A stretch of 64,000 nucleotides of DNA from Litoreibacter roseus (GCF_009811795.1 NZ_BLJE01000002.1:1240001-1304000), one strand, 5' to 3'; shown: positions 8,090 through 17,645, numbered from the stretch's first letter. Translations and numbers: made by a program. Notes: generated by a model from the sequence alone, not told the origin.

Positions 8090-8133
8090 TCGGAAAAGCT
8101 TCGGACTTTTATCGGACTTCCGTCGGACTGTTT
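8090..8133. repeat. Four tandem 11-bp repeats, TCGGA core (probable oriT-protein binding sites)
   Basis: Units start at 8090, 8101, 8112 and 8123, exactly 11 bases apart. Each begins TCGGA, and three share TCGGACT. One repeat per helical turn on the same DNA face is typical of an array bound by a ribbon-helix-helix protein. The array lies just upstream of the small ORF, mobC and relaxase operon, where oriT is expected. Confidence 0.6.
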
Positions 8134-8449
8134 CGAGGGCAGTGATGGGCTTGGTTCGCGGCTGCAGGATCACGCGTCGTGCGAATTATTGCCCGACCGC
8201 AGAGGCTGACGTCATCCGTTGAGACAGTTCAAGCGCATCGTGATCTTAATGTATGCGTCCGGTCGGGTTGGTGTTTTGTGCGTGATATCTGCATGGGTTT
8301 TCGGGGCCAAGGCGTTACCGAGACTTGCCGTTGCGGGTGATTAAACTCTCGCATAACGTCGCTTAGCGATGCCTACATAGCGGGTTCTGAGGCGGCGTTT
8401 TGTGCGGCCGGGCATGGGACCTCAAAACGGAAAAAGAGGGAGGTTTGCC
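8134..8449. other. Intergenic region, candidate oriT / element end
   Basis: No gene is visible. The stretch lies upstream of the mobilisation operon next to the TCGGA repeat array, so it may contain the nick site. It holds a palindrome TCGCT-T-AGCGA at 8359-8369. A strong AGGGAGG ribosome-binding site at about 8436-8443 belongs to the next gene. The boundary between the mobile element and the chromosome may also lie here, but no direct repeat marking an attachment site could be identified because the left end is outside the window. Confidence 0.35.
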
Positions 8450-9081
8450 ATGGCAGATGATCAAATTGCCTGGGTCAGCGATGTCCTGTTTGATCCAGAG
8501 TTTTCCCGCGGATTTGACTGCGATATTTTTTCTACTGATCGGGAAAGTGCGCTGGCTGAGCTGCGGAAGTCGAAGCAAGGGCTGCCTGTATCCGCTGATC
8601 TCTTGCCAAAAACGATGTGGGCGGGGAAGTATTACCCGAACCTAAAAAAGTACCGGATGTATTCAGTCCGGCAGGGTATTGGGCTGTCTCGAAAGAGGTT
8701 GCTGATATCCTGCGAGAGTTCGATCTGGGGCAAACCAAGCTCTACCCGGTTGAGCTGTTTCGGCATGATGGCAAGACCCCTATTGCGGGGCGACATGAAT
8801 TTCTCAACCTTTGCGAGAAGAAGGCGGCCTTTGAGCCCAGCTTATCTGCGAAATTTTCCGAGTCGGAATACGCGCCCCCGGGCACATCCTTCGGTCTTTT
8901 TGGCTACGGCAAAGATTATGATCTGACTTTGAATAAAACGGCGCTGGTCGGCCCAGATCTTTGGCTAGACACCAAATTGAACCGCGCTGTTTTCTTGAGC
9001 AACCGCCTCGCCAAAGCTCTGGACGACGCAGGCTTCGCAAAGAAAATGCGGCTTCTGAAGTGTCACGTTGCTGACGCCTGA
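8450..9081 (+). pseudogene. Imm11/DUF1629-like immunity protein gene, split by a -1 frame change
   Basis: The first frame starts at 8450 after AGGGAGG and runs through MADDQIAWVSDVLFDPEF to LKK at 8650. The continuation (VPDVFSPAGYWAVSKEVADI, then LYPVELFRHDG and HEFLNL) is one frame back and ends at 9081. Joined by a -1 shift at the heptamer A AAA AAG (8644-8650), the product is about 210 residues, the usual size for the Imm11/DUF1629 family. These proteins are usually immunity partners of polymorphic toxins. The split may be a homopolymer indel, a sequencing error or programmed frameshifting. No partner toxin lies next to it. Family assignment is from pattern recognition. Confidence 0.6.
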
Positions 9082-9096
9082 ACCAAAGCCGCTTCC

Positions 9097-10599
9097 CTAA
9101 GCATCACCCAACTCCGCAGTGAAGGTGTCCAGTAGCTTGTGTTTCAGGATTTTTCCCGTTGGCGCGGCGGGCAGGGCTTTTGTCAGGATGATCCGCGCGG
9201 GGAGCTTGTAGCCCGTGAGACGGGGCCGGATGAAATCGCGTAGATCGTCAACGGTGAGGTCGCCCGAATTATCCTCTTGGACGAAGGCGAGGATTTCTTC
9301 GTCGTTGGAAGAGGTGGGACGACCGATCACGGCGGACTGCACGACATTGGGGTGATCGTTCAGTGCCGCCTCGACCTCGGGTGGGTAGACGTTGAAGCCG
9401 CCATGGATGATCAGTTCTTTCGAGCGGCCAAGGATGTGCAGGCAACCGCTGTCGTCAATGCGCCCCAGATCGCCGGTGTGCAACCAACCGTCCGTGTCGA
9501 GGGTCTTGGTGGTCTCGTCCGGGTTCAGGTAGTAGCCGCGCATGACATGGGGGCCACGGGTCAAGACCTCGCCAATGCCATCGCCGCCGCCGGGAACGGT
9601 CTGATCAATCGAGACCTCCACGCCAGCCAGCGGATGTCCGACCGAGATATCCGGGTCGCCGATTGTGTTCGATGTCGAGGCAATCCCGGCGGTGCTTTCG
9701 GTCATGCCGTAGCCGTTTTGAAGGGCGATGCCGTAAAAATCCTCCGCCTTGCGCTTCCAGACGGGATCAAGCGGGGCGGCGCCGGATGACACGTAGCGCA
9801 GGGCGCTGTCCTTCAGGTGCTCATGGCCGTTTTCCCGGGTGTATTGCATCAAGAGCGCGTGCATCTGGGGAACGGCAGGCAGGACGGTGACGCCGGTCCG
9901 CAGCGCGTCGAACAGCTTCTGGGCGGAAAAGCGGGCCTCCAGCCGGATTGTCGCGGTGGCGGTGACCGAGGCCATGATCATGGAGGCCAACCCAAACACA
10001 TGGGTCATTGGAAGCGCACCATAGACGATGTCGCTGGGGGCGATTTGCCGAATATGCGCAGAGGCTTGACCGGCGAAAATCAGGTTGTCATGGGTGAGCA
10101 TGACGCCCTTGGGCTGGCCCGTTGTCCCGGTCGTGTAGAGCAGAACGGCGACGCCGTCCTCCACCGCAGGGCTGGACGGGCAGGGCGTCGCGACCGAGAC
10201 CTGTCCGAAGGCTCCGTCAACGGGCGTGGCCCCCAGACGTTGCGCGTGGGCCTGCGTTTCCGGCGAGGTCAGGCTGGCGCAAACCACCAGCCGCGGCGTG
10301 GCGTGGTTCAGAACGCGGTCAATTTCGTGACTGGTTTGGCGCGCATTGACGGGGACAGCCCACGCCCCCTGCTGCGAGCAGGCAAAGACGAAGGCTACGG
10401 CCGCGGCGCAGTTTTCCGTGATGATCAAAACCCGGTCGCCTGCGGCCACGCCATGGGTGTCTAGCACAGCCTTTGCGCTTTCGACGGCCTTTGAAAAATC
10501 CGCATAGGTCCATTTCGGGCCGTTCGTGTCCTCGATGGCCCTGCTGTCCGGGCTGCGCGTGGCGGCGTTCTTCAGAAGGTCGCAGATGGTTTGCGTCAT
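9097..10599 (-). CDS. AMP-binding acyl-CoA ligase
   Basis: This 500-residue ANL-superfamily enzyme would activate a carboxylic acid to its CoA thioester through an acyl-adenylate. Visible motifs are the phosphate loop (LLYTTGTTGQPKGVMLTH, about residues 153-170), the A5 segment YGMTEST, the hinge DGWLHTGDLGRID and the C-terminal lysine motif PTGKILKHKL. It is the last gene of a long leftward catabolic operon and overlaps the preceding gene by four bases. The position fits activation of the imported acid before beta-oxidation, like PimA of the pimeloyl-CoA pathway. The exact substrate cannot be read from sequence. Confidence 0.88.
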   Translation of the reverse strand: MTQTICDLLKNAATRSPDSRAIEDTNGPKWTYADFSKAVESAKAVLDTHGVAAGDRVLIITENCAAAVAFVFACSQQGAWAVPVNARQTSHEIDRVLNHATPRLVVCASLTSPETQAHAQRLGATPVDGAFGQVSVATPCPSSPAVEDGVAVLLYTTGTTGQPKGVMLTHDNLIFAGQASAHIRQIAPSDIVYGALPMTHVFGLASMIMASVTATATIRLEARFSAQKLFDALRTGVTVLPAVPQMHALLMQYTRENGHEHLKDSALRYVSSGAAPLDPVWKRKAEDFYGIALQNGYGMTESTAGIASTSNTIGDPDISVGHPLAGVEVSIDQTVPGGGDGIGEVLTRGPHVMRGYYLNPDETTKTLDTDGWLHTGDLGRIDDSGCLHILGRSKELIIHGGFNVYPPEVEAALNDHPNVVQSAVIGRPTSSNDEEILAFVQEDNSGDLTVDDLRDFIRPRLTGYKLPARIILTKALPAAPTGKILKHKLLDTFTAELGDA

Positions 10600-11606
10600 T
10601 GCGGCGCCCCCTGATCCATTGGCATTGCGCTCAGCAGGCGGTTGCGGGCCGCGAGGGCCTGCGTCTCCAACTCGGCGACGATCTCGGCCATGGGGGCGAT
10701 CCGGTTGACCATTCCCAGGGACTGACCGGCCGAGAGGAGACCGCGCGACACATCGCCCGTTTCATAGGCCTTTCGCCCGATCTTTCCCGCCACATGGGGC
10801 ATCAGCGCATCGATCCCGATATCGGGGTCTTCTGTTTCCATCTGGGTGACCAGATCGGTTGTTTCATTCGCCAACGTCCGGATCGTGTTGCGCACGGATC
10901 GCATGGTCAGGGCGGTGTCCCGTTCGGTCGCGGCGATCAGTGCTGCCTTGTAATCTGCGTGCGCGTTCAGTTCAGAGGCGACCAGCAGGCGGGTGCCCAT
11001 CACTACGCCCGACGCCCCCATTGCAAGCGCTGCGGTGATCTGTGCGCCGTCGCCGATGCCGCCCCCGATCAGGAAGGGACAGTCCAACCGGCGCGCGGCA
11101 AGCGCTGCGTTGACAAAGCTGCCGACCATGTCGAGGCCCGGGTGGCCGCCGCATTCCGCGCCGACGATCGAGACCATGTCCACGCCGAGGGTCGCGGCCT
11201 TTTCGGCAAAGCGGACGGAGGGCACTTTGTGGATCACGAACAGATCGAGGTCGCGCAGAAGGTCCATATAAGGCTCGGGATTGCGGCCGGACGTCTCGAT
11301 AACTTCGACGCCTTCGCCGGCAATCAGCCGGAAGACGTCAGCCGTCTTTTCGCCGGGAACGAGCTTTGGCAGCATCGAGACATTGACGCCGAAAGGGCGG
11401 TCGCCGCTTAGATGCCGGGCCTTGGCGATTTCGGCCTTCAGGTCTTCGGGCTCCGGAAACCCGGCGGCGGTGATGAAACCCAGAATACCCGCGTTGGCCG
11501 CCGATGCTGCGTAGTCGGCATCGCCAAGCCACATAAGACCGCCTGCGACCACCGGCGCACGCAAGCTGAATTTGCGGGTCAGGTCGGTGTCGAAGACGGC
11601 GCTCAT
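10596..11606 (-). CDS. Nitronate monooxygenase / 2-nitropropane dioxygenase-like flavoprotein
   Basis: The 336-residue FMN-dependent TIM-barrel protein has SIVGAECGGHPG and the phosphate-binding part GGIGDGAQITAALAMGASGV of the NMO/NPD family. Members oxidise nitronates, but relatives inside beta-oxidation operons have poorly defined roles, including enoyl-CoA reductase-like chemistry. It is embedded between the thioesterase and the ligase with four-base overlaps on both sides, so it is cotranslated with fatty-acid-type enzymes. I infer a flavin-dependent step on a CoA ester or detoxification, not nitroalkane growth. Confidence 0.83.
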   Translation of the reverse strand: MSAVFDTDLTRKFSLRAPVVAGGLMWLGDADYAASAANAGILGFITAAGFPEPEDLKAEIAKARHLSGDRPFGVNVSMLPKLVPGEKTADVFRLIAGEGVEVIETSGRNPEPYMDLLRDLDLFVIHKVPSVRFAEKAATLGVDMVSIVGAECGGHPGLDMVGSFVNAALAARRLDCPFLIGGGIGDGAQITAALAMGASGVVMGTRLLVASELNAHADYKAALIAATERDTALTMRSVRNTIRTLANETTDLVTQMETEDPDIGIDALMPHVAGKIGRKAYETGDVSRGLLSAGQSLGMVNRIAPMAEIVAELETQALAARNRLLSAMPMDQGAPQ

Positions 11607-12034
11607 GTCTGGGGCACCCGTTTGAAGACGCCGTGGGACGTCGCGATAAGCGTGCCGTCTTCCGATTGCAGCACGCCGTCGATGAAGAGAAGGTTTCGGC
11701 CACCGCCGGTTAGCTTGCCCGTGGCGGTGACGCGGCCTTCTTTGGCGGGGGACAGAAAATGCGTGTTGAGTGAGATCGTCAGAAACGGGGCCTTTCCCGA
11801 GGGATCGACGGTCAGGCTGCCAGTGGCCCCGCTGGCGCTGTCGAGAAGGGTCGTGGCGATGCCGCCGTGCAGAACGCCGTGGCGGTTGAGATGCTCGGGG
11901 CCGAGATCAAGCCAGCAGCGCGCCTGACCGTCCGGTTGGCCGACATCCAACACGTATCCGATCAGCCGCTGCGGACCGGTTTCATTGCGGATCAAGCCGC
12001 CATTGGGGTCTGGATCAAGCGGCGCCGAGGGCAA
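11603..12034 (-). CDS. PaaI-family hotdog thioesterase
   Basis: The 143-residue product has the single hotdog domain of the PaaI/YdiI-like family, with the signature HGVLHGGIATTLLDSASG, where the acidic residue (D) is the usual catalytic position. Such enzymes hydrolyse acyl- or aryl-CoA and often release CoA from dead-end intermediates. It overlaps the start of the nitronate-monooxygenase-like gene by four bases and the end of the small acyl-CoA dehydrogenase gene by 20 bases. A housekeeping role in relieving CoA trapping during the pathway is likely. Confidence 0.85.
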   Translation of the reverse strand: MPSAPLDPDPNGGLIRNETGPQRLIGYVLDVGQPDGQARCWLDLGPEHLNRHGVLHGGIATTLLDSASGATGSLTVDPSGKAPFLTISLNTHFLSPAKEGRVTATGKLTGGGRNLLFIDGVLQSEDGTLIATSHGVFKRVPQT

Positions 12035-13148
12035 TGAAACGCTCCATATGATGGTCGGTGTCGCCCAGCTTGTGGTCGATCATGACGATCCGTTTCGCGA
12101 AATGGGCGAGGGCATATTCCTGCGTCATGGCGATGCCCCCGTGCATTTGGATGCTTTCCTCGGAGATCTGGCGGCCGATCCGGCCGATCAGGTGTTTCGC
12201 CGCGCTCACGTGGCGCTCGCGTATGTCACGGGCGTCTTGCAGGTGCCCCGCCGCAAGTATGGTGATGGAGCGTGCCTGTTCCAGTTCAATCAGCAGATCG
12301 GCGGTGCGATGCTGGAGCGCCTGAAAGCTGCCAATGGGGCGCCCGAACTGCTTGCGTTGCCCGAGATATTCGATGGTCAGCGCCATAGCCGTTTCCATCG
12401 CCCCGAGCGCCTCGGCGCAGAGGGCCACGGTCGCGCGTGACACCTGATGCTCAAGCGCAGGGAATGCCTTGCCTTTGGGACCAAGGCGAGCCTCGGCGGG
12501 GATGTGGACGTCATCCAAAATAATCTCAGCGGAGTGTCCGCCCCCAATGAGTTGCGAGCTTGTGATCAGCAGGCCTTGTGTGTCCGGCGGGACAAGAAAC
12601 AGGGAAATCCCGTCGGGATCCTGTGCGTCGCCGGTTTCGCGGGCCGAGACGATGAGGTGTCCCGCAGTGCCCCCGTTTGAGACAACGGACTTGCGACCGT
12701 TCAAGACGATTGTGCCGTCGACCTCGCTGGCGGTCGTGGTGACGCGGGACAGGTCGTATCTGCTGCCCGGCTCCCCATGGGCCAAGGCCAGATGTATTTC
12801 GCCCGCAATGATCTGTTCGACCATTCCCTTCTGGGTATCATTGCCGATCTCCGCGATCAGGCCGCCTGCCAGCAATGCAGTGTCAAGAATCGGCTCCACG
12901 ACACCTGCGCGACCCAGTTCTTCAAAAACCGTTGCGATGTCGAAACCTGCGCCACCGAAACCACCATCGTCTTCCGAGAAGAGCGCGCCAATCACGCCAA
13001 GCTCTGCCATCTCCTGCCAGATCTCGCCGCTGAAACCGGTCTCGCTGTCGATGATCTTGTTGCGCGTCTCCGTGTCGTATTTGTCCCTGAGGAAGCGTCG
13101 CAGGCTGTCCTGCAACATCTGGCGTTCTTCTGTCAGATTGAAATCCAT
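12015..13148 (-). CDS. Acyl-CoA dehydrogenase, small-subunit type (PimD-like)
   Basis: The 377-residue flavoprotein has the N-terminal helical, middle beta and C-terminal domains of acyl-CoA dehydrogenases, with FGRPIGSFQALQHRTADLLI and the C-terminal MHGGIAMTQEYALAHFAKR. It starts one base after the stop of a second, longer acyl-CoA dehydrogenase. This small and large tandem is the arrangement of heteromeric enzymes such as pimeloyl-CoA dehydrogenase PimC/PimD. The YEGT-type catalytic glutamate segment of medium-chain dehydrogenases is not present in the usual place, which supports a dedicated paired enzyme. The substrate is inferred to be a dicarboxylyl- or cyclic acyl-CoA. Confidence 0.85.
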   Translation of the reverse strand: MDFNLTEERQMLQDSLRRFLRDKYDTETRNKIIDSETGFSGEIWQEMAELGVIGALFSEDDGGFGGAGFDIATVFEELGRAGVVEPILDTALLAGGLIAEIGNDTQKGMVEQIIAGEIHLALAHGEPGSRYDLSRVTTTASEVDGTIVLNGRKSVVSNGGTAGHLIVSARETGDAQDPDGISLFLVPPDTQGLLITSSQLIGGGHSAEIILDDVHIPAEARLGPKGKAFPALEHQVSRATVALCAEALGAMETAMALTIEYLGQRKQFGRPIGSFQALQHRTADLLIELEQARSITILAAGHLQDARDIRERHVSAAKHLIGRIGRQISEESIQMHGGIAMTQEYALAHFAKRIVMIDHKLGDTDHHMERFIALGAA

Positions 13149-13149
13149 C

Positions 13150-14343
13150 TCAGACCCCCAGCGTCGATTTGGCGATGATCTGGCGCTGTACTTCGTTCGA
13201 TCCGCCGTAGATCGAAAGCTTCCGGTTGTTGAAATACTGTGCGGCGACGGGGGCCGCGTAATCCGGACCGACGGGCGGCTCGTTCATGCCGTCCACTGCC
13301 TCGCTGGCAAATGGCAGGGCGTAGGGGCCTGCTGCACGGCGGGCCAGGTCATTGATATCCTGTCGGATGACCGTGCCTTTCACTTTCAGCATGGAGCTCT
13401 CGACGCCCGGGGCCTGTCCTTGCGCGGCCTTGGAGATCACCCTCAGGTTTGTTGTCGCCATGGCCATCAGATCGATCTCCACCTTCGCGAGCCGCGCGGC
13501 GAAATGGGGATTTTCGATGAGAGGTCTGCCACCGGCCATCTCGGCCCGGGCGATCCGTTTCACGCTTTCAAGCCCAGCGGTCGAGAAGCCGACACCCGCG
13601 ATGTTCGTGCGCTCGTGGGTCAGCAGATATTTGGCGTAGGTCCAGCCCTTGTTTTCTTCGCCCACCAGATTCTCGACGGGGACTTTAACATCCGTGAACC
13701 ACACTTCGTTCACCTCGGCAGAGCCATCGAGCAGGATAATAGGACGCACCTCGATGCCCGGGGTGTCCATGTCGATCAGAAGGAAGCTGATGCCTTCCTG
13801 CGCTTTCGCGTCCGGGTCCGTGCGGACCAGACAGAAAATCATGTTTGCGTGCTGGCCCAGTGTGGTCCAGGTCTTCTGACCGTTGACAATATAATGATCG
13901 CCTTCGCGCACGGCCTTGGTTTTGAGGGATGCCAGATCAGACCCGGCGCCGGGTTCGGAATATCCCTGACACCACCAATCGTCGCCATTGAGAATGCGCG
14001 GCAGCCAATGGGCCTTTTGGGCGTCGTTGCCAAACTTGTGGAGCACCGGACCCAGCATGCTCACGCCGAACGGAACAATCCGGGGGGCGAATGCGAGGGC
14101 GCACTCCTCCTCGAAGATATGACGTTCTACGGCGTTCCAACCGGGGCCGCCATGTTCCACCGGCCAGTTCCCGGCCAGCCAGCCTCGTCCGTTCAGGATC
14201 GCGTGCCAGTCTTCATGTTCGGCCTTCGTCAGCGATTGCCCCTTGCGTACCTTGTCAGAGAAGGCGGCGGGTAGGTTATCGGACAAAAACTGTTTCACGT
14301 CCTCGCGGAATGCCAGTTCTTCGGCAGAGTAGTTCAGGTCCAT
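13150..14343 (-). CDS. Acyl-CoA dehydrogenase, large-subunit type (PimC-like)
   Basis: The 397-residue enzyme begins MDLNYSAEELAFREDVKQFL and carries WWCQGYSEPGAGSDLASLKT, the flavin and substrate-binding segment of acyl-CoA dehydrogenases. It ends with YGGSNEVQRQIIAKSTLGV. The length and ends match the large subunit of pimeloyl-CoA dehydrogenase-type enzymes. The residue that is glutamate in medium-chain dehydrogenases (YEGT) is glycine here (YGGS), so the catalytic base would be elsewhere or in the partner. The gene precedes the small-subunit gene with a one-base gap and follows the thiolase gene by 21 bases. Confidence 0.87.
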   Translation of the reverse strand: MDLNYSAEELAFREDVKQFLSDNLPAAFSDKVRKGQSLTKAEHEDWHAILNGRGWLAGNWPVEHGGPGWNAVERHIFEEECALAFAPRIVPFGVSMLGPVLHKFGNDAQKAHWLPRILNGDDWWCQGYSEPGAGSDLASLKTKAVREGDHYIVNGQKTWTTLGQHANMIFCLVRTDPDAKAQEGISFLLIDMDTPGIEVRPIILLDGSAEVNEVWFTDVKVPVENLVGEENKGWTYAKYLLTHERTNIAGVGFSTAGLESVKRIARAEMAGGRPLIENPHFAARLAKVEIDLMAMATTNLRVISKAAQGQAPGVESSMLKVKGTVIRQDINDLARRAAGPYALPFASEAVDGMNEPPVGPDYAAPVAAQYFNNRKLSIYGGSNEVQRQIIAKSTLGV

Positions 14344-14364
14344 CTCACCCTCCGTTCAATGTCA

Positions 14365-15540
14365 TCAAAAAATCTCGAAAAGCCCGGCAGCGCCCATTCC
14401 GCCGCCGATGCACATGGTCACAACGCCCAGTTTTGCCCCGCGCCGCCGCCCTTCCAGCAACAGATGTCCCGTCATGCGGGCGCCGGTCATCCCGAACGGA
14501 TGCCCGATGGAAATGGAGCCGCCGTTGACGTTGCACCGTTCATCCGGGATGCCGAGCGTGTCGCGACAATAGAGCGCCTGGCTGGCGAAGGCTTCGTTTA
14601 ATTCCCACAGGTCGATGTCCTCGACGGTCAGCCCATGCCGCTTCAACAGCCGCGGGACCGCGAAAACCGGCCCGATCCCCATTTCGTCAGGTTCGCACCC
14701 GGCCACGGCGAACCCCTTAAAGGCACCTAAAGGTTCAATCCCTTCGTGGGCGGCGGTGTCGGCGTCCATCAGGACCAGCGCCGCCGCGCCATCGGAGAGC
14801 TGGCTGGCATTGCCCGCAGTGACGTACTGGTCCGGTCCGCGCACAGGGTCAAGCTTCTCAAGCCCGTCCAGTGTTGTGCCCGGACGGTTACATTCGTCCT
14901 TGTCCAAGACCGTCTCAACGTCGCTGATTTCGCCGGTTTCGCGATTTTTCTGGGCCATCACCGTTTCCATGGCCACGATTTCATCCGCGAAGAGACCTGC
15001 ATCCTGTGCGGCGGCAATGCGGGTCTGGCTGCGCAGGGCATAGGCATCCTGTGCCGCGCGGCTGATCCCATAGCGCTGGGCCACGATGTCTGCGGTCTCG
15101 ATCATCGGCATGTAGATCTCGGGCTTGTGGGCCATGATCCAGTCGTCCTTGGCATCGACCGGCGGGGGCTGTGTCAGCGAAATGCTTTCAACCCCGCCTG
15201 CTATTATGGCCGTGGCGCCTTCGCTGGTGATTGCGTGGGCTGCCGTGGCGATGGCCTGCAGGCCCGAGGCGCAAAACCTGTTGACCGTCATGCCGCCAAC
15301 GCTGACCGGCAAGCCCGCGCGTATGGCACATTGGCGGGCGATGTTCCGACCGGTGGCTCCTTCGGGGAAACCGCAGCCGATGACGCAGTCTTCCAGCAGA
15401 TCCGGTGCGATCCCGGCGCGGTCCACGGCGGCTTTGATGACATGCCCGCCGATCTCTGCGCCGTGGGTCTTGTTCAGCGATCCCCGGTGGGCTTTCGCCA
15501 GTCCGGTGCGCGCGGTTGAGACGATCACGGCCTGTGTCAT
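14365..15540 (-). CDS. Thiolase (acetyl-CoA C-acyltransferase)
   Basis: The 391-residue thiolase cleaves a 3-ketoacyl-CoA to acetyl-CoA and a shortened acyl-CoA. The acylated cysteine is Cys90 in [12 protein letters not shown], the histidine lies in [17 protein letters not shown], and the second cysteine in [15 protein letters not shown]. Residues and length match type I degradative thiolases. Its start overlaps the end of the hydratase/dehydrogenase fusion gene by four bases, so the two last steps of beta-oxidation are translationally coupled. Confidence 0.92.
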   Translation of the reverse strand: MTQAVIVSTARTGLAKAHRGSLNKTHGAEIGGHVIKAAVDRAGIAPDLLEDCVIGCGFPEGATGRNIARQCAIRAGLPVSVGGMTVNRFCASGLQAIATAAHAITSEGATAIIAGGVESISLTQPPPVDAKDDWIMAHKPEIYMPMIETADIVAQRYGISRAAQDAYALRSQTRIAAAQDAGLFADEIVAMETVMAQKNRETGEISDVETVLDKDECNRPGTTLDGLEKLDPVRGPDQYVTAGNASQLSDGAAALVLMDADTAAHEGIEPLGAFKGFAVAGCEPDEMGIGPVFAVPRLLKRHGLTVEDIDLWELNEAFASQALYCRDTLGIPDERCNVNGGSISIGHPFGMTGARMTGHLLLEGRRRGAKLGVVTMCIGGGMGAAGLFEIF

Positions 15541-17624
15541 ACATCCATCCCCTGATTGAGATCCTCAAACGTGCGTCCCTTTTCCACGAGGCGCTCGAGC
15601 AAAGGGGCCGGTTGCCAGAAAAACGGGTCTTCGGTCGCAAAGTTGCGCAGATGGGCCAGGATGGTCTCAAGTCCGGTCATATCTGCGTATTTCATCGGCC
15701 CGCCACGCCATCGCGGGAAGCCGTAGCCTGCGATCAGCGTCACATCCACGTCCAGCGGGCGTTGGGCGATGCCATCCTCGACGACCCGCGCGGCCTCGTT
15801 GATCATGGCGCATATGAAACGGGTCTGAATGTCGGTTTCGCTGAAGGCGCGTGGCGTGACACCTGCGGCTGCGCGCTCTGCTGCGATCAGATCCAAAACC
15901 TCCGGGTCCTCGACACCCTTGCGCGCGCCGTCGGGGTAGAGGTAGAAGCCGCGCCCGGTTTTCTGACCGAACCGACCCATCTCGCAGAGCCGGTCGGCAT
16001 AGGTGGGCACCCGTTCGCGTGGATCGCGGGTTGCAGCTTTGCGTTTGCGCGTGGCCCATCCGATGTCGAGCCCGGCCAGATCCGAGACTGCAAAGGGGCC
16101 CATCGCCATGCCGAACTTCACCAGTGCCTTGTCGACGTCGTAGGGGCTGGCGCCATCAAGCACCATGTTGTCTACGGCCATCCGATAGTGCGCCAGAATA
16201 CGGTTGCCGATGAACCCGTCGCACACCCCGGCGCGAACCGCCGTTTTGCGCAGGCGCTTGGCCAATGCAAAGCCTGTTGCAACCACGTCTGGCGCGGTCT
16301 TGTCGGCAACGACGATTTCCAACAGTTTCATGATGTGAGCGGGCGAGAAGAAATGAAGTCCGATAACCGATTGCGGCCTGCTGGTCGCCGCGGCGATCTC
16401 GTTGATGTCGAGATAGGACGTGTTGGTTGCCAAGATGGCGCTGTCCTTGCAGACCTGATCCAATTTCGCGAAAACCTCTTTCTTGACGGCGATATCTTCG
16501 AAGACGGCTTCGATCACCAGATCGGCGTCTGACAGGGCGGCGTAGTCGGTGGCGGTCGAAAACGCCCCGGCGGTGATATCTTTGCGCCGCGCCTGAGAGA
16601 GCTTGCCGCGCTTTTCCGCACCATCCAGCAGTGCATTGACGGTTTTCTCGGCTTTTTCTGCCGCCGCACGGTCGCGTTCGATCAGTGTGACCGACAGCCC
16701 TGCCAATAAGGCCGCACCCGCAATGCCCGCGCCCATGGTACCCCCGCCGACAACGCCAATCCGCGTCAGCTCGCGCGGCACCACGTCCTGGAGTTCAGGC
16801 AGCTTGGATACGGCGCGTTCAGCGAAAAAGGCGTGAATCAGCCCCTCGCGCTGTGGCGAGTTCATGAGGTCGGAGAATAACTCCCGCTCTTTCGCCAGAC
16901 CATCGTCGAATGGCAGGTCGCAGGCCGCTTGAACAGCCCTGACCGCAGTGGCCGGGGCGATCTGGCCCTTTCCGGCGGTTATCAGTTTTTGATGCCATGC
17001 GTCGAAATCGACCGGCTCTGGCGCTGGCATGTCGCGGGTCGGGCGGGGGCCGTTACCCTCTTTCAATACCTGTTCTGCATAGGCCAGCCCGATGTCGCGC
17101 GGGGTGCCATCAGAAATCTTGTCCAGAATGCCGAATTCCAGCGCCTCGGCTGCGGAGACATGACGGCCGGTTGTGATCATATCCAGCGCGGTTTCGGTTC
17201 CGGTGAGGCGGGGCAGTCGCTGTGTGCCGCCTGCACCTGGCATGATGCCCAGATGAACTTCCGGCAAGCCGACCTTGGCGCTGCCTATCGCGACCCGGTA
17301 ATGGGCGCCCAGGGCGACCTCAAGCCCGCCACCAAGCGCTGTGCCATGGAGGGCTGCAACGACCGGCAGGGAGCAGTCCTCGATCCTGCTGCACACGCCG
17401 GGCAGCCACGGGTCCTGCGGTGGTTTTCCAAATTCACTGATGTCGGCGCCCGCGATGAATGTGTGTCCGTCGCCCACGATCAGGACCGCCTTTGCCTCGC
17501 GCTCGGCGCGCTCGATCTGGGTGACCAGACCTGCGCGCACGGCCTGAGATGCGGCATTCACGGGCGGGTTCTTGATTGTCAGGACCGCAATGTCGCCTGC
17601 CAACTCGTATTCAACGGCTGTCAT
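15537..17624 (-). CDS. Enoyl-CoA hydratase / 3-hydroxyacyl-CoA dehydrogenase fusion (FadJ/PimF-like)
   Basis: The 695-residue bifunctional enzyme hydrates enoyl-CoA and oxidises the 3-hydroxyacyl-CoA with NAD+. The N-terminal crotonase domain keeps both catalytic glutamates ([12 protein letters not shown] and [16 protein letters not shown]). The dehydrogenase part begins near residue 290 with the Rossmann motif [18 protein letters not shown] and has the catalytic histidine in [17 protein letters not shown]. Two C-terminal dehydrogenase domains complete it. It is the first enzyme gene after the IclR regulator in the operon and would act with the adjacent thiolase. Confidence 0.92.
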   Translation of the reverse strand: MTAVEYELAGDIAVLTIKNPPVNAASQAVRAGLVTQIERAEREAKAVLIVGDGHTFIAGADISEFGKPPQDPWLPGVCSRIEDCSLPVVAALHGTALGGGLEVALGAHYRVAIGSAKVGLPEVHLGIMPGAGGTQRLPRLTGTETALDMITTGRHVSAAEALEFGILDKISDGTPRDIGLAYAEQVLKEGNGPRPTRDMPAPEPVDFDAWHQKLITAGKGQIAPATAVRAVQAACDLPFDDGLAKERELFSDLMNSPQREGLIHAFFAERAVSKLPELQDVVPRELTRIGVVGGGTMGAGIAGAALLAGLSVTLIERDRAAAEKAEKTVNALLDGAEKRGKLSQARRKDITAGAFSTATDYAALSDADLVIEAVFEDIAVKKEVFAKLDQVCKDSAILATNTSYLDINEIAAATSRPQSVIGLHFFSPAHIMKLLEIVVADKTAPDVVATGFALAKRLRKTAVRAGVCDGFIGNRILAHYRMAVDNMVLDGASPYDVDKALVKFGMAMGPFAVSDLAGLDIGWATRKRKAATRDPRERVPTYADRLCEMGRFGQKTGRGFYLYPDGARKGVEDPEVLDLIAAERAAAGVTPRAFSETDIQTRFICAMINEAARVVEDGIAQRPLDVDVTLIAGYGFPRWRGGPMKYADMTGLETILAHLRNFATEDPFFWQPAPLLERLVEKGRTFEDLNQGMDV

Positions 17625-17645
17625 TTCATGTCCCCCATTTCCATC

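Noticed and set aside
8359-8369. Palindrome TCGCT-T-AGCGA as attachment or nick site
   Set aside because: Eleven bases is too short to assign, and no matching copy at the other end of the element can be seen.
8653-8672. Stem CCGGA/TCCGG as a frameshift stimulator downstream of the A_AAA_AAG site
   Set aside because: Only five or six pairs and placed about two bases after the heptamer, too close and weak to count as evidence.
12469-14274. 601-codon frame opposite the acyl-CoA dehydrogenase genes
   Set aside because: Long antisense frames are common in GC-rich DNA. Both dehydrogenases on the other strand have full family motifs.
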